Below are positions 9,580-21,874 of a stretch of DNA of 64,000 nt, in pieces. The translations under genes and the position numbers were made by a program. Numbering within the stretch: position 1 is the first letter of the stretch; each line of letters starts with the position of its first letter. The notes below the pieces were generated by a model, which ran no database searches, was not told the DNA's origin, and saw nothing but the letters and a program-made list of their open reading frames with translations. Source of the stretch: Chara braunii (lineage: Eukaryota > Streptophyta > Charophyceae > Charales > Characeae); contig BFEA01000022.1 in NCBI GenBank assembly GCA_003427395.1, positions 2,142,605-2,206,604 on the forward strand. The letters run 5' to 3'.

Positions 9580-9950
9580 TTTTTTTTTTGAGGGAAGTGC
9601 TGCCAATATTTTTTTGCACATCGGCAACGACCCTATTGGTGAGGAGATGCTGCCGGACTGCTGCAGCGGCAACAAGACCTTCCTAAGAAAAGGCGTTGTC
9701 GGATTTTGCCTCGCAGCATCGATGTTTTTTTTTTAGTGTAAGTGTGCGGAAGTGCTGCTCGATTAGTGGCGCGGCAAGGACGGTGTATCCAGTGGGATCA
9801 TGCTGCTGAAATTGGTAGCAACGTCAGTATTTTTCGCGTAAAGAAGTGTTGTCTGGTTGGCGGCACGTTGACAACATTTTTTTTTAAGGGGCAGTGTGCC
9901 AGAATTTTGCGACACAGTGAATCAATTATTTGGAATTGTAATTAGGTAGT
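9580..9950 (+). repeat. Diverged 50-60-bp tandem (GTGCTGCC..GGCAAC type)
   Basis: Degenerate monomers each contain a GTGCTG/GTGTTG word, a short poly-T and a GGC(A/G)ACG word. The matching array in the solo LTR at 60590-61020 (minus) is better preserved. Confidence 0.5.
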
Positions 9951-11238
9951 GGTGTCACACGACAGTCGGGGTACCGACTTTGACGGCATGGTGAGAGGCA
10001 GTTCCGCTTTTATTTTTTGTGGTGCGCAGCGGTTATGTGGAATCCAGTACGGCCTAAAGGTTGGGCTAGCAATAATGCTCGTTTGGGTTCGTGCTGTAGT
10101 GGTGCATGGGCCGGCGACATGAAGAAAATGCAAAGTGGGTGTACACTGTAGTGGTTATTGGGCACGCGACAAATGCAGTTTTCAGCCATGGCCACCTTTT
10201 TTTTTTTGCAGCGCGCTGTGTGAGCAGTTTTGAGTTTTAGACCATCTGGTGATGCGAGCGATGATATGGAACTGCATTGGGACCATGAAGGCTCATTTTG
10301 GGACCAAGTGGGACTAATTTAAGGATAAGACGCGAATGGTTGTGGCAGTTGTCGGGTGTTGACGTGGCGATTTGAGGCGGTGTTAACTTGCAGTTCCATT
10401 TGGGACGGTCTTGGGAAATTGTAATGCAGTTAGGGTTTATGTAGGGCACTTGGAACACATGAGACTTATTGTTGAGAGCACCCTCCTCGAGGGTTATCTC
10501 ATTGAGTCTTTTCAGTAGATCTGATCATTGCTCATTTGGACACTTAAGAAGGGCGCGGACCGTGGCTAAGGGGAAAGACCACAACTGGTGAAGTTGTGGG
10601 CCATGTGTTTTCAACTCAGGCAACGTTTACTTATTTTTTTATTGGCATAGTTACTTGACTTTCTTGAGTGAGCCGATTCCAACTTCACTCAAGGTCAGTT
10701 GATTGACTCAGGCTTCCCTTCACACATGTGTGAACCCACACTTGCTTGACCCTGTTCATTGAATGTTCACTGAAAAGGCAAAGGAAATGTGTGTTTGCAT
10801 GTGAATGGAAAGGTCTGACTTGAGTCAAAATATACTGGTTTTCTCTTGAATCTTTTTGTCTTTGGTACTGCGCAGGTAGGTAGAAGGATGATTCTAAAGA
10901 AGATTAAATATGCCTATTTGAGATGAAGAAAATGATTGTCCTCTTTCTACCTTTCGTTTGTGTGTTTGTTAAAAAGATTTATTGTTCTGAACAAGATTAA
11001 TTTAGTGCATATAATGAAACGAACTCGATTGAAATAAAGTAGATAAGGTCAAAAAGACTTAGCTTTTTCCCGAGGATTACCCGTTCTATCCCGCCTTATC
11101 TACCTATACCACTCCAAATGATTCTCATTCTCTAAATCCTTCGTTTTTTTTTCGTCCAAATTACCCTGAACTTCTGAGAAATGAGAATATATGAAAACTA
11201 CTTGCAGTGGACACGTTTTCTTTCTCTAAAAAATATTT

Positions 11239-11402
11239 GGGGCGGGGGTTCGTTGCTTCAGGAGCCGGCCCCGTTATCGACCCAGAGTGGACCGTTCTGT
11301 AGGGGGGTACTTTGCCGATTCGGTGGAGATAGTCCGACTTCTGATATATGAGTCTTGTGCTCGAACGAGAAGGAGGAGTACCCCAGACCACTTCCTAGAG
11401 GG
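11239..11402 (+). repeat. Conserved LTR-L block P, copy 1
   Basis: Starts GGGGCGGGGGTTCGTTGC, continues through CGGCCCCGTTATCGACCC and a GTGGACCG word, and ends near CCAGACCACTTCCTAGAG. Copies are at 52427-52574 (plus) and 59584-59757 (minus). No ORF is shared by all three. Confidence 0.75.
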
Positions 11403-11430
11403 AGACACATGCAACACTTCAAGCAATTCA

Positions 11431-14285
11431 TCTGAGCAAGAATCATCCGCAAAGCAGTCTGTCATCCAAGAAGATTGAAAATGTATGGAGACAAGTGTGC
11501 GTGCCTAATCTTAGGTCAGCGATAGGATGAAATGAATGATTTTGACAGCGTATCTTATCAAGTCAAAACCAAGGTTGTCCGATTATCGTGTCATTTGCAT
11601 ATGTTATTGCCGAAGGCCAACCCATTATTGGTAGTTGTATGATTGTTTTATGCAGTTCGACCCGGAGTGGTGGTATTTAATTTCGATCATGTGTTATTAG
11701 ATGTACCATATGATTATTCAAATTCTTTTAGATATTATTTCAGGTTGGATATGTGTTTTATAGACTACAGTCAATTTTTTTTAATGTGCCTCGACTGACC
11801 TACCTTGTAATTTCATGTAAAAGTTTTCTCACTCTGAGGCCTATGCATCAGTCCACATTACATTTGTGTCGGCATTGCTCAAGTAGACTTCATCGAAACC
11901 CTTATGCCTTGCACCAGCGACAACACTGATTCCTTACAGGGAGTAAGTCGTAAGATTGAGCCAGAGTAAGAGTGGGGGGACGAAAGAAAATGTAATTTAT
12001 TTGTGTAAAGTTTTCGTCACCGTTGAGAAAGAACTGTGCTAACAAGTAAGCGACCCTCTTCAGGAAGGCTCGCTTCTTGCCCATCAAGCTTCATGAGCAG
12101 ACTGTATGGGCGGACAAGGTTGCCTCAAGAGAACTCCCAGTTCCGAGCTTGGTCTCCCAGAGGACGGGGAGTTGTCAACAATCTTCGTTTCGTTTAGAGG
12201 GGTTCAGTTGACAAGTATAGCACGCCGACCCTTCCTGATAGCCATATCATGTACGATCTCTATTATCATTTCACTCTCTGTTCAGTCAAGAGGTAGCACA
12301 CTGGAGTCATTGGAGTCCCTCTATCAAACTCAGGTGTGTCAACTTGTAATCAAATATGTATACGACAAACGTCAATACGACCGCGAACAGGAGTTACTGG
12401 ACAACTTGTCAGCTGAACATTTATCTTTCTGAATCTGAATTCACTCATCCCATTAAGTAGTACACTGGTAATTCATCACCTCAAGAATCCGATTTTTGAC
12501 CGTGCATTCGAACAAATGACTTGTGTGCTTCAGAGCCTTTACACTACCTCGTAGTTCCACTGACAACTGATACAGCCTTCACGCACCACCATCCTGCAAG
12601 AAGGGGATTGCGCTGAACGTCTGCTTAGGGGAGTCCTAGAGTCACCCGAGCATCAAAATCGCTGAGCGAAGCGGAAATTCACTAACACATTTTAAGTTTA
12701 CAATAAATGTTGCGCGCCAGGGACCATGTGCGCAAAAATAATTAGAAACCAATCAACTTAGATAGGTTGATTGAAGCAATTTTGCCTCCATCGGACTTAG
12801 CTCGTCAAAGGTTAACTTAGTCAGTGTTGCGAGATCCAGCACCGCAATCTCCAAAAATAGCGGTTGTGTCTCTGGCGTACTTAAGATCACGAGTCTCTTT
12901 CGCTAGTGTTGTGTGCTCACGTTCCTCTCTCATACTTTTGACGACCATTCAGAGTTCACAACGTTGTTGCAGCAACTTAAGAGAGACGCACAAAGGGTGA
13001 TAGTTAGAGAGTAATATTTCAGGCATCCATACTCACGACTAGTTCCCACTTTGTTCCTCTGGCCAGAGTCACCACAAGAGCGATACAACGTATAGCAGTG
13101 GACAACGTGATTTGTATCAGCGAGTCGTTGGCATCAACACCTAGAGCGTGCACATGCCCTGTGCACTAACTCAACTCAAGATCTCACCCCAAAGTAACTT
13201 ACTTGCTCAAAGGTCACTCTGCGCCCCTTGCTGTCTCTAACGGCCTATGGTTACGTGTCACTGATTTCATCTGCCTCACTGATTTCATATTTCCTCTGTT
13301 AGATGATTTCTCACTCAACCAGCACCAAGTCCTCACGTTCTAACGCTTAACAATTGTAAAGTTATCGCAAGAGGTAGGAGTATATGTAAACATCGCATAG
13401 ATGACGTATGACAACAACTAGGCGATTGACGTCAACGAATGGAGGGAGACCCCTTCCCTCTCTCCCGCGTGCTAAGACAAGAGCCTAGATCAATCGAACT
13501 CGAATAGACGGACTGAGCATAGAGTCATTAACATCCTCGTCAATTCTCACGGAAAATGTGCACTCCCGAACTCATCTTGAAAAGGCTAACCTTCAGTAGC
13601 CACATAGCGGTTCGCGAGGGAAAAATGGCGCACACCAAAACGGAGAGGCGAGCAGTTCATTACTCCCCTCTCTTGGGTGTGCGTGTCACGCCTTGTCGCA
13701 CTCATTGTGAGCTGGCATTCATGCCATACTCTTCACGCACACTTTCTCCTTTCCACAGGTGTAACCTCGCCTCTGCAATATCTCCTCCTCGTTGATCTCG
13801 CATCAATCAAAATTTTCCACGCATGCAATGGCTAGCCCCTTGTCACACTGGCCAAGCATGGGCCGTATGGAATGAGTGTGTCAAACCCTCCTCTTGGCTG
13901 CCCATCCAAAAGGTTATGGCGATGGCTCCGGATCACGTGGTCGAGAGCTTGTTCTAGCTTTCAGAACTCGACACACCAAGCCAAAACCCAGGCAAGTTGT
14001 CAGCGGACACAACCAGCAGGGGACATCAATAGGTAAGGAGGAAACCTTGTCCTCTCTCTCGCCCGTCTGACTTCCGTGAGTCCTCTCTCGCTCTCTCCCC
14101 TTCGATCTTGACTGAGGGTCCCCAGTAAACGCTTAGCGGCCTTGATCTTGTTACCGTCACGAGCTGGCCTCTGGGCCACTCTCCACGGGGCCCGCTGACG
14201 GATGGTCCCGACGCCATTGCCAGCCCATGTCAGGATAGTGTCTACGCCGCACTAACCTCGCTCTCACCCCCTAAGTCCCGGTCCA
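11431..14285. other. Unassigned stretch, no gene recognised
   Basis: Short open frames exist (for example 12106-12432 plus, 108 codons, and 13556-13795 plus), but none shows a known domain, a paralogue in the window or a plausible start context. I found no tandem array and no copy of this stretch elsewhere in the window. Confidence 0.4.
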
Positions 14286-14650
14286 GGTGTTGTTGCTCGC
14301 GCTGTCGCACGCGGCGGTCCCGCACCCTGCTGGGAGCGCTGAACCTCACGGTCGTGTCACGCAGGATGTATTTCTGAAAAAGAACCGGTCACCACTCCGA
14401 CCATGCGCACGTGCTATACCTCTCACGACACCCGACGACAGGTCGGGGAGCCACGAGGTACAACTTACCTCTACCCGAGGGGCTGTCACCACCCTCAGGT
14501 AGGCGTATCCCTGCTGAGCTACCGGCCCACATGCAAAGGTTTTTACATGCCTTTATAGAGGTAGGTCGGCCGAGGGCATTTGCTCGATCGCTATAGCATA
14601 AAACGGGGTACGCGCGGTAAAACGCCTAGAAGTGACACGTTAGATATTCA
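14286..14650 (-). mobile_element. LTR-L 3'-end fragment, divergent
   Basis: In plus orientation it follows 58403-58750: TGTTGTTGCTCGCGCTGTC at the edge, GTGTCACGCAGGA, ACAACTTACCTCTACCC, GGGGCTGTCACCACCCT, GAGCTACCGGCCCACATG, then GGTCGGCCGAGGGC and GGTACGC..GGTAAAACGCC. It therefore holds the last ~365 bp of an LTR-L in reverse orientation. No gag follows on its internal side (below 14286). Confidence 0.7.
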
Positions 14651-15839
14651 TGTCGAACATTTAATAAGACTGTCTACTTCCGCTACTGCGTAATGTACTA
14701 TTTTTCTTGACAAATATCAATCAACCTGTTTTTCTACCAAATAACGTCCTATCTTTCTTAAGAGGTTAGGACTTAACTGAACATCAGGATAATGTGGAAG
14801 TTAAGTTGGACATATGATGAATATGAAAGTATTACCGCCGAGAACTCTTCCCACTTTCACAAGTGTTGTGCGTCAGAGACTCTTCAACAAACCAGGTCCA
14901 GTTCAATCAAAAACCACGCACAAAATAAACCTGCACAAAATAATGCGAAGACATTTCACATGCCATGCACTAACGGCGTCAACCATCAACCATTGACCTT
15001 CTCCCTCACTTCCCAAACCATGTATGACAGCTTTGTCTTTCCTGAGACGTAAGCCCAGCCCCCTCACATTTCTTTAAAGGACCCTTGAGAGTGACCAGGA
15101 CTATTTAGGCAATGACCACAGGTGACAATTTTACTGACCACAGGGTTTGATTTTAGAGGTGGGTATCAAGTCAAAGGGGAAAAGTTGAATCGGAAACAAC
15201 TGACCTGTTATCGAGTGATAACAGAAAATTGAGTTCTTTATGTAGGACTTCTCCTTCAATTGCAGTAGACCTAGCAAAGACTTGCACACACACAGGTCAA
15301 TAATGATTCAACATCCCCATTTGATTCCCACATAATGATATATAAGGATCAAACCCTTAGATCCGGTTTGTGAACACTGAGATCAACATCCTAAAGTCTA
15401 ACCCATAGCTTCTATTCACCCTGAGCCGTCTGTCACATCTCCTCCTTTTATTTTAAGGAGTTTTTTGCCTATGTCCTAAGTCGTCTCAGAGAAATTCACG
15501 TTTCCTTACTTTCAGTACTTACATTCTCTCTTTCGTGGATAAGCACACCCTTTTGTGCTTAAGTGGTAGTCTCACTGAGATCTACTCATGCCGTGCGGTG
15601 GTTTCTCCCTTAGGAGCCTACCAATGAACTAAGGCTACGCGAGACTCCTTTTCGTCTAATCCTTTCCCCTGCGGCATGCGCTTTTTTCTACGTATCTTTC
15701 TAAAGAACCTTTGGGATCGCTCCCGATGGAGCACTCTCTTTTTCCTTTTCTCTTCCTCTTGACCTGACATGCGCAAGTAGTAACCTGATTTACTCGGGAA
15801 TCTTCCACTACTTTATCAATCCCACATATTTCGTTAGCC
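14651..15839. other. Unassigned stretch, no gene recognised
   Basis: No convincing coding frame or repeat partner. It lies between the LTR-L fragment and the hairpin satellite. Confidence 0.35.
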
Positions 15840-16520
15840 AGAAGAGTAGTCGAGTCGCCCCACGGGAGCACCGGAGCAATGGTCGTTGTTAAGCTGAAGA
15901 AGCGTACCCCACGGGAGTACCGGACCAAATGACTCTTGTTAAACTGAAAGATGTACTTCACGGAAGCACCGATCAAACTGGTTTTTGTTAAGTTTGAAGA
16001 AGTGTACTTCTCGGAAGTATCGGATCAAATGACACTTGTTAAACTGATAGATGTACTTCACGGAAATACCGGTCAAACTGGCTTTTGTTAAGTTTGAAGA
16101 AGTGTACTTCTCGGAAGTACTGGATCATATGACACTTGTTAAACTAATAGATGTACTTCACGGAAGTACCGGTCAAACAGGTTTTTGTTAAGTTTGAAGA
16201 AGTGTACTTCTCAGAAGTACCGGATCACATGACTTTTGTTAAACTGATAGATGTACTTCACGGAAGTACCGGTCAAACTGGCTTTTGTTAAGTTTGAAGA
16301 AGTGTACTTCTCGGAAGTACCGGATTAGTTATGCTTTAATTAAAGACATGTACTCCTCGGGAGTACCGGATTAGTCATGCTTTGATTAAAGATATGTACT
16401 CCTCGGGAGTACCGGATTAGTCATGTTTTGATTAAGGACATATACTCCTCGGGAGTACCGGATTAGTCATGCTTTGATTAAAGACATGTACTCCTCGGGA
16501 CTACCGGATTAGTCACGGAT
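15840..16520. repeat. Hairpin satellite: 100-bp dimers then 46-bp monomers
   Basis: About fourteen monomers each contain a 17-bp inverted repeat with a three-base loop. Examples are GTACTTC-ACG-GAAGTAC, GTACTTC-TCG-GAAGTAC and GTACTCC-TCG-GGAGTAC. The word ATGTACTTCA recurs at 15951, 16051, 16151 and 16251, exactly 100 bp apart, with two alternating monomers per 100 bp. From about 16345 the array changes to 46-bp monomers (TACTCC at 16351, 16397, 16443, 16489) with a different spacer, GATTAGTCATGCTTTGATTA. Confidence 0.9.
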
Positions 16521-17205
16521 TTAGCTGGTAAGTCAACAGAGCAGACGCTCGACATCTTCTCGTCACCGATGTATGCATGTCAAAAGTCATTTAGTTAGGT
16601 GGATGGCTGGGCAGTTCGCACGGCAAGCACCCTTTTAGTCATTCCATGCAGACAGCTTGACGACCTCAACGGAGGCCTTCATCATACTGCCTTTGTTTTC
16701 TCAAGACCATGCAGGCTAGGTTCCTTCTCGGTTCTTTCTTAGGTTCCTTTTCCTGACACCAGGCACGTTCTGAGTTCAATCATATAACCCTTTTGCTTTT
16801 GGTGCTTTAGTCCTGAAGAAAGCCATAAACAGTATATCGTACAATCATACAAGCAGTCTGATAGAAGGGCGTAGCCTGTAAGGGTATACGAGAAAGGAAT
16901 AGGTGATGCGTACCTCATAGTTCCCTGCCTCCATAGTCCCTCCTGAACTCCGACAGAGCTCCCGCAATCGCCCTGTCATCGATCTCGTAGCATATATGCA
17001 ATGGGACATCTGGACCTTTATAGGAACATATCATTAGACAAGTTATAGTATTCAAGAGATTGGTTCATGAGATGATCAAACAGGGAAAAGAATGGAGAAG
17101 GATGGAGGAGGTAGGCACCACCACACAGTGATAATGTCTCTCTCCTCTCCAACACCTCACACTCTGCCCTTATCTCATGATGTTTTAATAGTGAAACAAC
17201 AACCA
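16521..17205. other. Unassigned stretch, no gene recognised
   Basis: No coding frame, array or family match seen. Confidence 0.35.
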
Positions 17206-17207
17206 AC

Positions 17208-17300
17208 AATAATAAATAATAGTAACAATAATAATAATAATAATAATAATAATAATTAATAAAATAATAACAATAATAATAATAACAATAATAATATCAT
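17208..17300. repeat. AAT microsatellite
   Basis: AAT/ACA units with a terminal ACT stretch. Confidence 0.9.
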
Positions 17301-18119
17301 TACTACTACTAGTAGTATCAGAAAGTAAGTGAGTCAGACTGCGGACTACGCCGTCACATTGAAAGTCAAAAAGTCTGACACTATCCGGAATAGTAGTAAT
17401 GCACCGCTATCAAACCAACAGAGAATCAGATCAACGCATCAGGTCGTGAATGAAGATGTTGGCTATCTTAGACCATTTGCCATGACCAAGTACATATCCT
17501 TACATCATCAACCTCATTCCTATCTCTTTTTCTCTCTCCCCCTCTCTTTCTTTCTAATTATGCTCATAATGATACAGTTAGAATGATTTCCCCTTTTATG
17601 GCAGCAAATGCAGTTCCTAGGGCCTGATCCTTAGGTCTCTCCCTCTCCCACGTACAGTGTCCGTTGACCCGCGTGAGTTTGAACCAAGAGTTTGTAGGTT
17701 AGAGGTATGGGTAGTGGTAGGAATTGTCGTTTCTATAGTACTGAAGGGTCATGCACACTGTCTTTTGGAAGACGAGGATCTGACCCGCCGTGAGTCCTAG
17801 GACGCAGTCTGTAGGCAAGTGGTCAAACGGGCAGTCCTACCCAGTCCTAGTCTGTGGTCCCCAGTCCTGGTCACACTTTATCAAGTCAGAGAGTATCACG
17901 TGGGATTGTGCACTCTATGCCCGACATTCAAGGGCAGACCTCTGACAATCCGAAATATGAATCAAGAGTCCGCGTTCAGACCTTCACTCATTCAACCTCT
18001 GAGCCGTGCGAAAGTGTTGTCTGTGTTTTGTGCTACAGCAGTCTGTGGGTGCTCATGTTTTTCTCCCTCTTTCTCCTCTCTCCCCCTTTCTCTTTTCTGC
18101 AAATAGCGAATTCAAAAAC
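17301..18119. other. Unassigned stretch; possible outer part of LTR-B copy 2
   Basis: No gene recognised. The LTR-B copy 2 3' boundary must lie here or nearby, but no TG..CA end or target duplication could be fixed. Confidence 0.3.
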
Positions 18120-18214
18120 CAAGTAACATTATACATATGAAACCAGACGGTCTTAGACCTCGAATCAAAGCAGAATTGCAACACGAGTTCCACCTAAAGA
18201 ATACAGTATAGGCT

Positions 18215-18415
18215 CGTAAGTGACAATGCTGGAATAATCTCATCTTCATCAGCAAAGCACTAATGTTGAACTCCTATCTGGCGCCCGGTGCCCAGACTAC
18301 AAGTGGCTGACCCTATCTAGCCTACAGCAACAATGCTAATGGTGACGTCAATAGTTTCCCCGAAGTACAAGCAGATCTCGGTCAATGTCGTCGCCTCAAG
18401 CACCAGGTATGTTTA
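18215..18415 (+). repeat. LTR-B tandem block, copy a (ends in splice-donor-like CACCAG|GTATGT)
   Basis: Contains GACAATGCTG, TATCTGGCGCCCGGTGCCC, CCCTATCTAGCCTA and an exon-like segment ending at 18406 before GTATGT. Relative to copy b, a one-base deletion (GTCGTC-GCC against GCCGCCCGCC) breaks the reading frame. Confidence 0.65.
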
Positions 18416-19057
18416 CTGTATCACTCACAACTTCAATCCCCCAACACAGTTATGCCATTTACACCCAAAGACCACCTGCGTTTATGAGCATTTAGCAGCT
18501 CAGCAATGGCTGCCTTCTTCTGTTCATTACTGCCTGTGTCTGCTTGGCAGTTCATGACCTGTCCATCTCTCACCTTTGTCTGTTCCTGTTTCTCTGTCCG
18601 TCTTTCCACGTGTCTGACTGTGTATTCCCACCATGCCTTCGTCAGTCTGTGTATCTGGCCTGCATGTCTCAGTCAGTCCATCTACGTTTCTCAGTCCGTC
18701 TGTTGTTGTCTGTCTGTCCACACCCTTATCCTCATGTTTGGCCATCCCGTTCTCATTTATCTGCGTCCGTCATTCTGTCTGTACGCGAGTGTAGAGCGTA
18801 GAGCGTGTGCGTGGGGTACCCAGGATGATCCAGAACTTGAAGTACGAAGTGAACCGTGGTGTTGGACCTCGTGTCAAGAGTTGTGATGTGTGGGTGCTGG
18901 TGCACCATCCTGTGGAATGGAGCTTGTATCCTAACTGTGGGCTCAGTTACCACATCTCTGGGATCTGAGTGTCCGTTTGTCATCGGTTCGCTGAGCACAT
19001 GCGTGCATGCACGAGAAGCGGCAACGAAAACAAGTCCGATTTTACTACTAAATAATA

Positions 19058-19064
19058 ATTAATC

Positions 19065-19096
<32 letters not shown>

Positions 19097-19122
19097 TAAT
19101 AATAATAATAATAATAATAAGA
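19058..19122. repeat. AAT microsatellite
   Basis: Near-perfect AAT/ATA run. Confidence 0.9.
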
Positions 19123-19194
19123 TAAAAGGCAAGGGAGATCAGCAGTAGCGAACTCCAACAATCAAACACCATCATAGGTATACACCAATAGTTC

Positions 19195-19395
19195 ATAACT
19201 GACAATGCTGAAATAGGCCCATCATCATCATTCAGCGAAGAACCAGAGTTGATATCCTATCTGGCGCTCGGCGCCCAGACTACAGATGACAGATCCTATC
19301 TAGCCTATCTACAATACCACCAATGATGTCAACAGCTCCCCGAAGTACGAGCAGATCTCGGCCAATGCCGCCCGCCTCAAGTACCAGGTATGTCT
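19195..19395 (+). repeat. LTR-B tandem block, copy b, with exon-like segment
   Basis: Same block as 18215-18415. The segment up to 19387 reads in one frame as SPKYEQISANAARLKYQ followed directly by GTATGT. It could be a captured exon or coincidence. No downstream exon could be matched with confidence. Confidence 0.6.
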
Positions 19396-19861
19396 CTCTC
19401 TTTTATAGTCTGTGTGTGTGCGAGTTCGTCCGCTCTCTCTCTCTCTCTCTCCTCTCGTAGTCCGCAGGCGCAGTGTAGTCAGACGATGAGAGGGGGAGAA
19501 GGAGATGGTGAACTGCGAAAAGGAAGAAGAAAATCTCTCTCTCTCTCTTACTCTCACGAAGTATGAAGCACCAAAGCATTAAGTACGGAGCTCCAAATAT
19601 CACGGACTATTGATTCGCGAATTATGATGCACGCAGCATCATGCACCAAGTCCCCCACGAACCTACGATGTATCAAGCACCGAATCTATGAGGTAGCAAG
19701 GACGAAGCACGAAGCAAGAGGCACAGAATCTATAATGTCATTACGGAAGCATCAAGCACGTAGCACACCAACTCTCGAATCACGTACCACAAAGCACCGA
19801 AGCACGAACCCCATACGACAAAGCACCAAAATGGCAGACCCTGGCCAGGTAAGTATTCTTC

Positions 19862-19975
19862 TCTCTTTCTTCTCCTTCTCCTTCCCCTTCTCCTTTCCTT
19901 TTTCCTCCCTCCTTCCTCTCCTTCTTCTTCTTCTTCTCCTCTTCCTCTTCTTCTCCTTCTTCTTCTTTTCTTACT
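19862..19975. repeat. CTT-rich polypyrimidine tract after a splice-donor-like site
   Basis: ATGGCAGACCCTGGCCAG|GTAAGT at 19831-19854 is followed by about 110 bp of CTT/CCTT. A further candidate exon ends at GCGATG|GTAAGT near 20072. Confidence 0.6.
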
Positions 19976-20159
19976 GTCTCCCCTGCTCGTTGCCACTCAC
20001 TTCATGTTCTGTGATCACGGGATGTTCGTGCTTCTCGAACAACAGTTCGTACGAAGGAACCACCTACCGCGATGGTAAGTAGGAGAAACAGCGTAAGATT
20101 AAATCATTCTAAAAATTAAAGTCAACTATAATAAATAATACTTCAGAAACAACAATCAA

Positions 20160-20250
20160 CAGAAATAACAATAATAATAGTAATAATACTACTACTAATA
20201 ATAACAATAATAATAATAATAGTAACAATAATAATAATAATAATAATAAC
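20160..20250. repeat. AAT microsatellite
   Basis: AAT/ACT/ACA units; same relative position as 1018-1190 in copy 1. Confidence 0.9.
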
Positions 20251-20609
20251 ATCATTAATAGCAGTATGGAGATAATGAATGTATATGGGCTATCTTCTTG
20301 GTCCGACACAGGCACAAGAGGCGACAGGAGATCAACAGTGCAGGTACGTATTTTTTTTATTTATTTGTTTATTTATTTTGTTTTCTCTTCCCCTTTTCTG
20401 TCTTCTTGTTCCTTGCCTCCTTTATCCTCGCCTCTTCGAGCATTTCTCCCTTTGCGTTCGTCCTCGCGGCGCTAAACTTTATCGCACATCTCCCCCTTGC
20501 ATTCTCCTATTCTCTGTATGATCGGGCATTTCCTCCCTCACGCTGCCCGCAATCTCCCCTCACGGCCACCTCCATCTTCCTCCCGCGACGGCTTCTCTCC
20601 TTCTCTCGT

Positions 20610-20611
<2 letters not shown>

Positions 20612-20697
<86 letters not shown>

Positions 20698-20698
20698 N

Positions 20699-20790
<92 letters not shown>
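20612..20790. repeat. Duplicated (CT)n(CA)n compound microsatellite
   Basis: (CT)n 20612-20660, (CA)n 20661-20697, one N at 20698, (CT)n 20699-20740, (AC)n 20741-20790. The N probably marks assembly uncertainty in the repeat. Confidence 0.95.
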
Positions 20791-20793
<3 letters not shown>

Positions 20794-20847
20794 GCAATCT
20801 CGCGGCCGAGCCGGATCGAAAACCCGACATCGGGTGAGCGCGAGTGG

Positions 20848-20935
20848 CGGTGTATATTTCCACGTTCTAGCGGTTAGATTCATTCATTTCGGTTTATCCT
20901 ATCGACGGGAGCAGCTAAGGTCGATCATGGGGCTG
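20848..20935 (+). repeat. Fourth copy of the 75-bp LTR-B module
   Basis: GGTGTATATTTCC, TAGCGGTTAGATTCATTC and CTATCGACGGGAGCAGC align with the three copies at 1497-1870. Confidence 0.6.
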
Positions 20936-21206
20936 GCGACTTACATGTCGTTGCCCTCGTCGTTGTCGTCGTCGTCATCGTCGTCGCCGTCGACAGCTGG
21001 AGGCTCCCTGCTCCGCAGCGCACACGATCCGACACGATGTGCATCACACCGGAACCACGACACGGAGGACACGACAGACACAAGCTCACCGTGTCCTAAC
21101 GATGTCGCCGGCTGATGCATCACACACTCAGCTACCCTCCTCCTTCGTCTACGGTAAGTGACGGGTCATCTTTCGATTGTAAGGGAGGCAAGTCCTCTCC
21201 TCTCTC

Positions 21207-21276
21207 CCCTCTTCTTCTTCTTCTTCTTCTTCTTCTTCTTCTTCTTCTCCTTCTTCTTCTTCTTCTTCTTCTTCTT
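21207..21276. repeat. CTT microsatellite
   Basis: Near-perfect CTT run after TACG|GTAAGT at about 21149. Confidence 0.9.
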
Positions 21277-21679
21277 CCCTACGTTTTACTTCTGCCCCCG
21301 CGCACCTTTCTTCTCATGCGCACTTATCCGCCAACTCGTGCTACCTCCTCACTCGCTCCCCCCCCGCCATCTCTGCTGCTCCGTGCGCACCACCTCTGCG
21401 ATGCTCCGCCCCGCCATCTCCGTTGCTCCGCGCGCGCTACCTCCCTGCGCCCGCTTCCTCTCACCGCACGTTCTCTCCTCCAACCTCTGCGCGCACATCC
21501 CCCCCCTTCTACTCTTCTTCTGTGCTCCCTGTCTCCCGCGCCTCCATGCTGCTGCGCCGTAGTCCTTAGCGAGCCAGTTGGCTCGTACTTTCGGTCAGCC
21601 GACTGTTCGGCCGAATCTACCTTGGTTTCGGAGCAAGATTCACTAAAGTGAATCTACGAACGAATGACAACGGGATCGT

Positions 21680-21795
21680 AAAAGAAGGGAAAAAAAAGGA
21701 AAAACTAAGAAAAATAAAAGAAACCGAATCTAACTAACTAATATCAAAAATAAAATAAAAATAAATAAATAAATAAAAATGAAAAAAAATCAAAA
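21680..21795. repeat. A-rich tract of LTR-B
   Basis: Matches 2641-2760, sharing CGAATCTAACTAACTA and AATAAATAAATAAA words. Confidence 0.7.
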
Positions 21796-21852
21796 CTTAC
21801 CCCGTTGTGCCACCTGCCACAACGGGGCCTAACCGTAACTGGTCCTGATCTC

Positions 21853-21874
21853 TAGGTCACGGGTTCAAGCCCCC
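21853..21874 (+). other. tRNA T-arm/B-box-like motif in LTR-B copy 2
   Basis: ACGGGTTCAAGCCCCCGT forms a T-arm-like stem with loop TTCAAGC. It corresponds to 2834-2855. Confidence 0.45.

Larger units (their letters stand above)
5362..11430 (+). mobile_element. LTR-L copy 1 (long solo or degenerate LTR)
   Basis: The block order matches the minus strand of 58403-63690: a TGTC start with an AAATACCC/GGGTAT hairpin, CTTGATGAG..TTATTCAGAC, the ~1-kb unit, a hairpin cluster, a TATA-like box, a diverged 50-60-bp tandem, TTCCCTTCACAC..GTGTGAACCC near 10720, then the block at 11239-11402. It differs in having the ~1-kb unit three times. I cannot find the LTR 3' end (GCTCGACA-like) or a PBS, so the right edge is uncertain. 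Confidence 0.7.

Noticed and set aside
12106-12432. 108-codon plus-strand ORF
   Set aside because: No domain, no paralogue in the window, no promoter or splice context. Open by chance is the simpler view.
18506-18886. 126-codon Cys/Ser-rich plus ORF
   Set aside because: Lies over a CTGT/CTCT-rich low-complexity stretch inside LTR-B; composition explains it.
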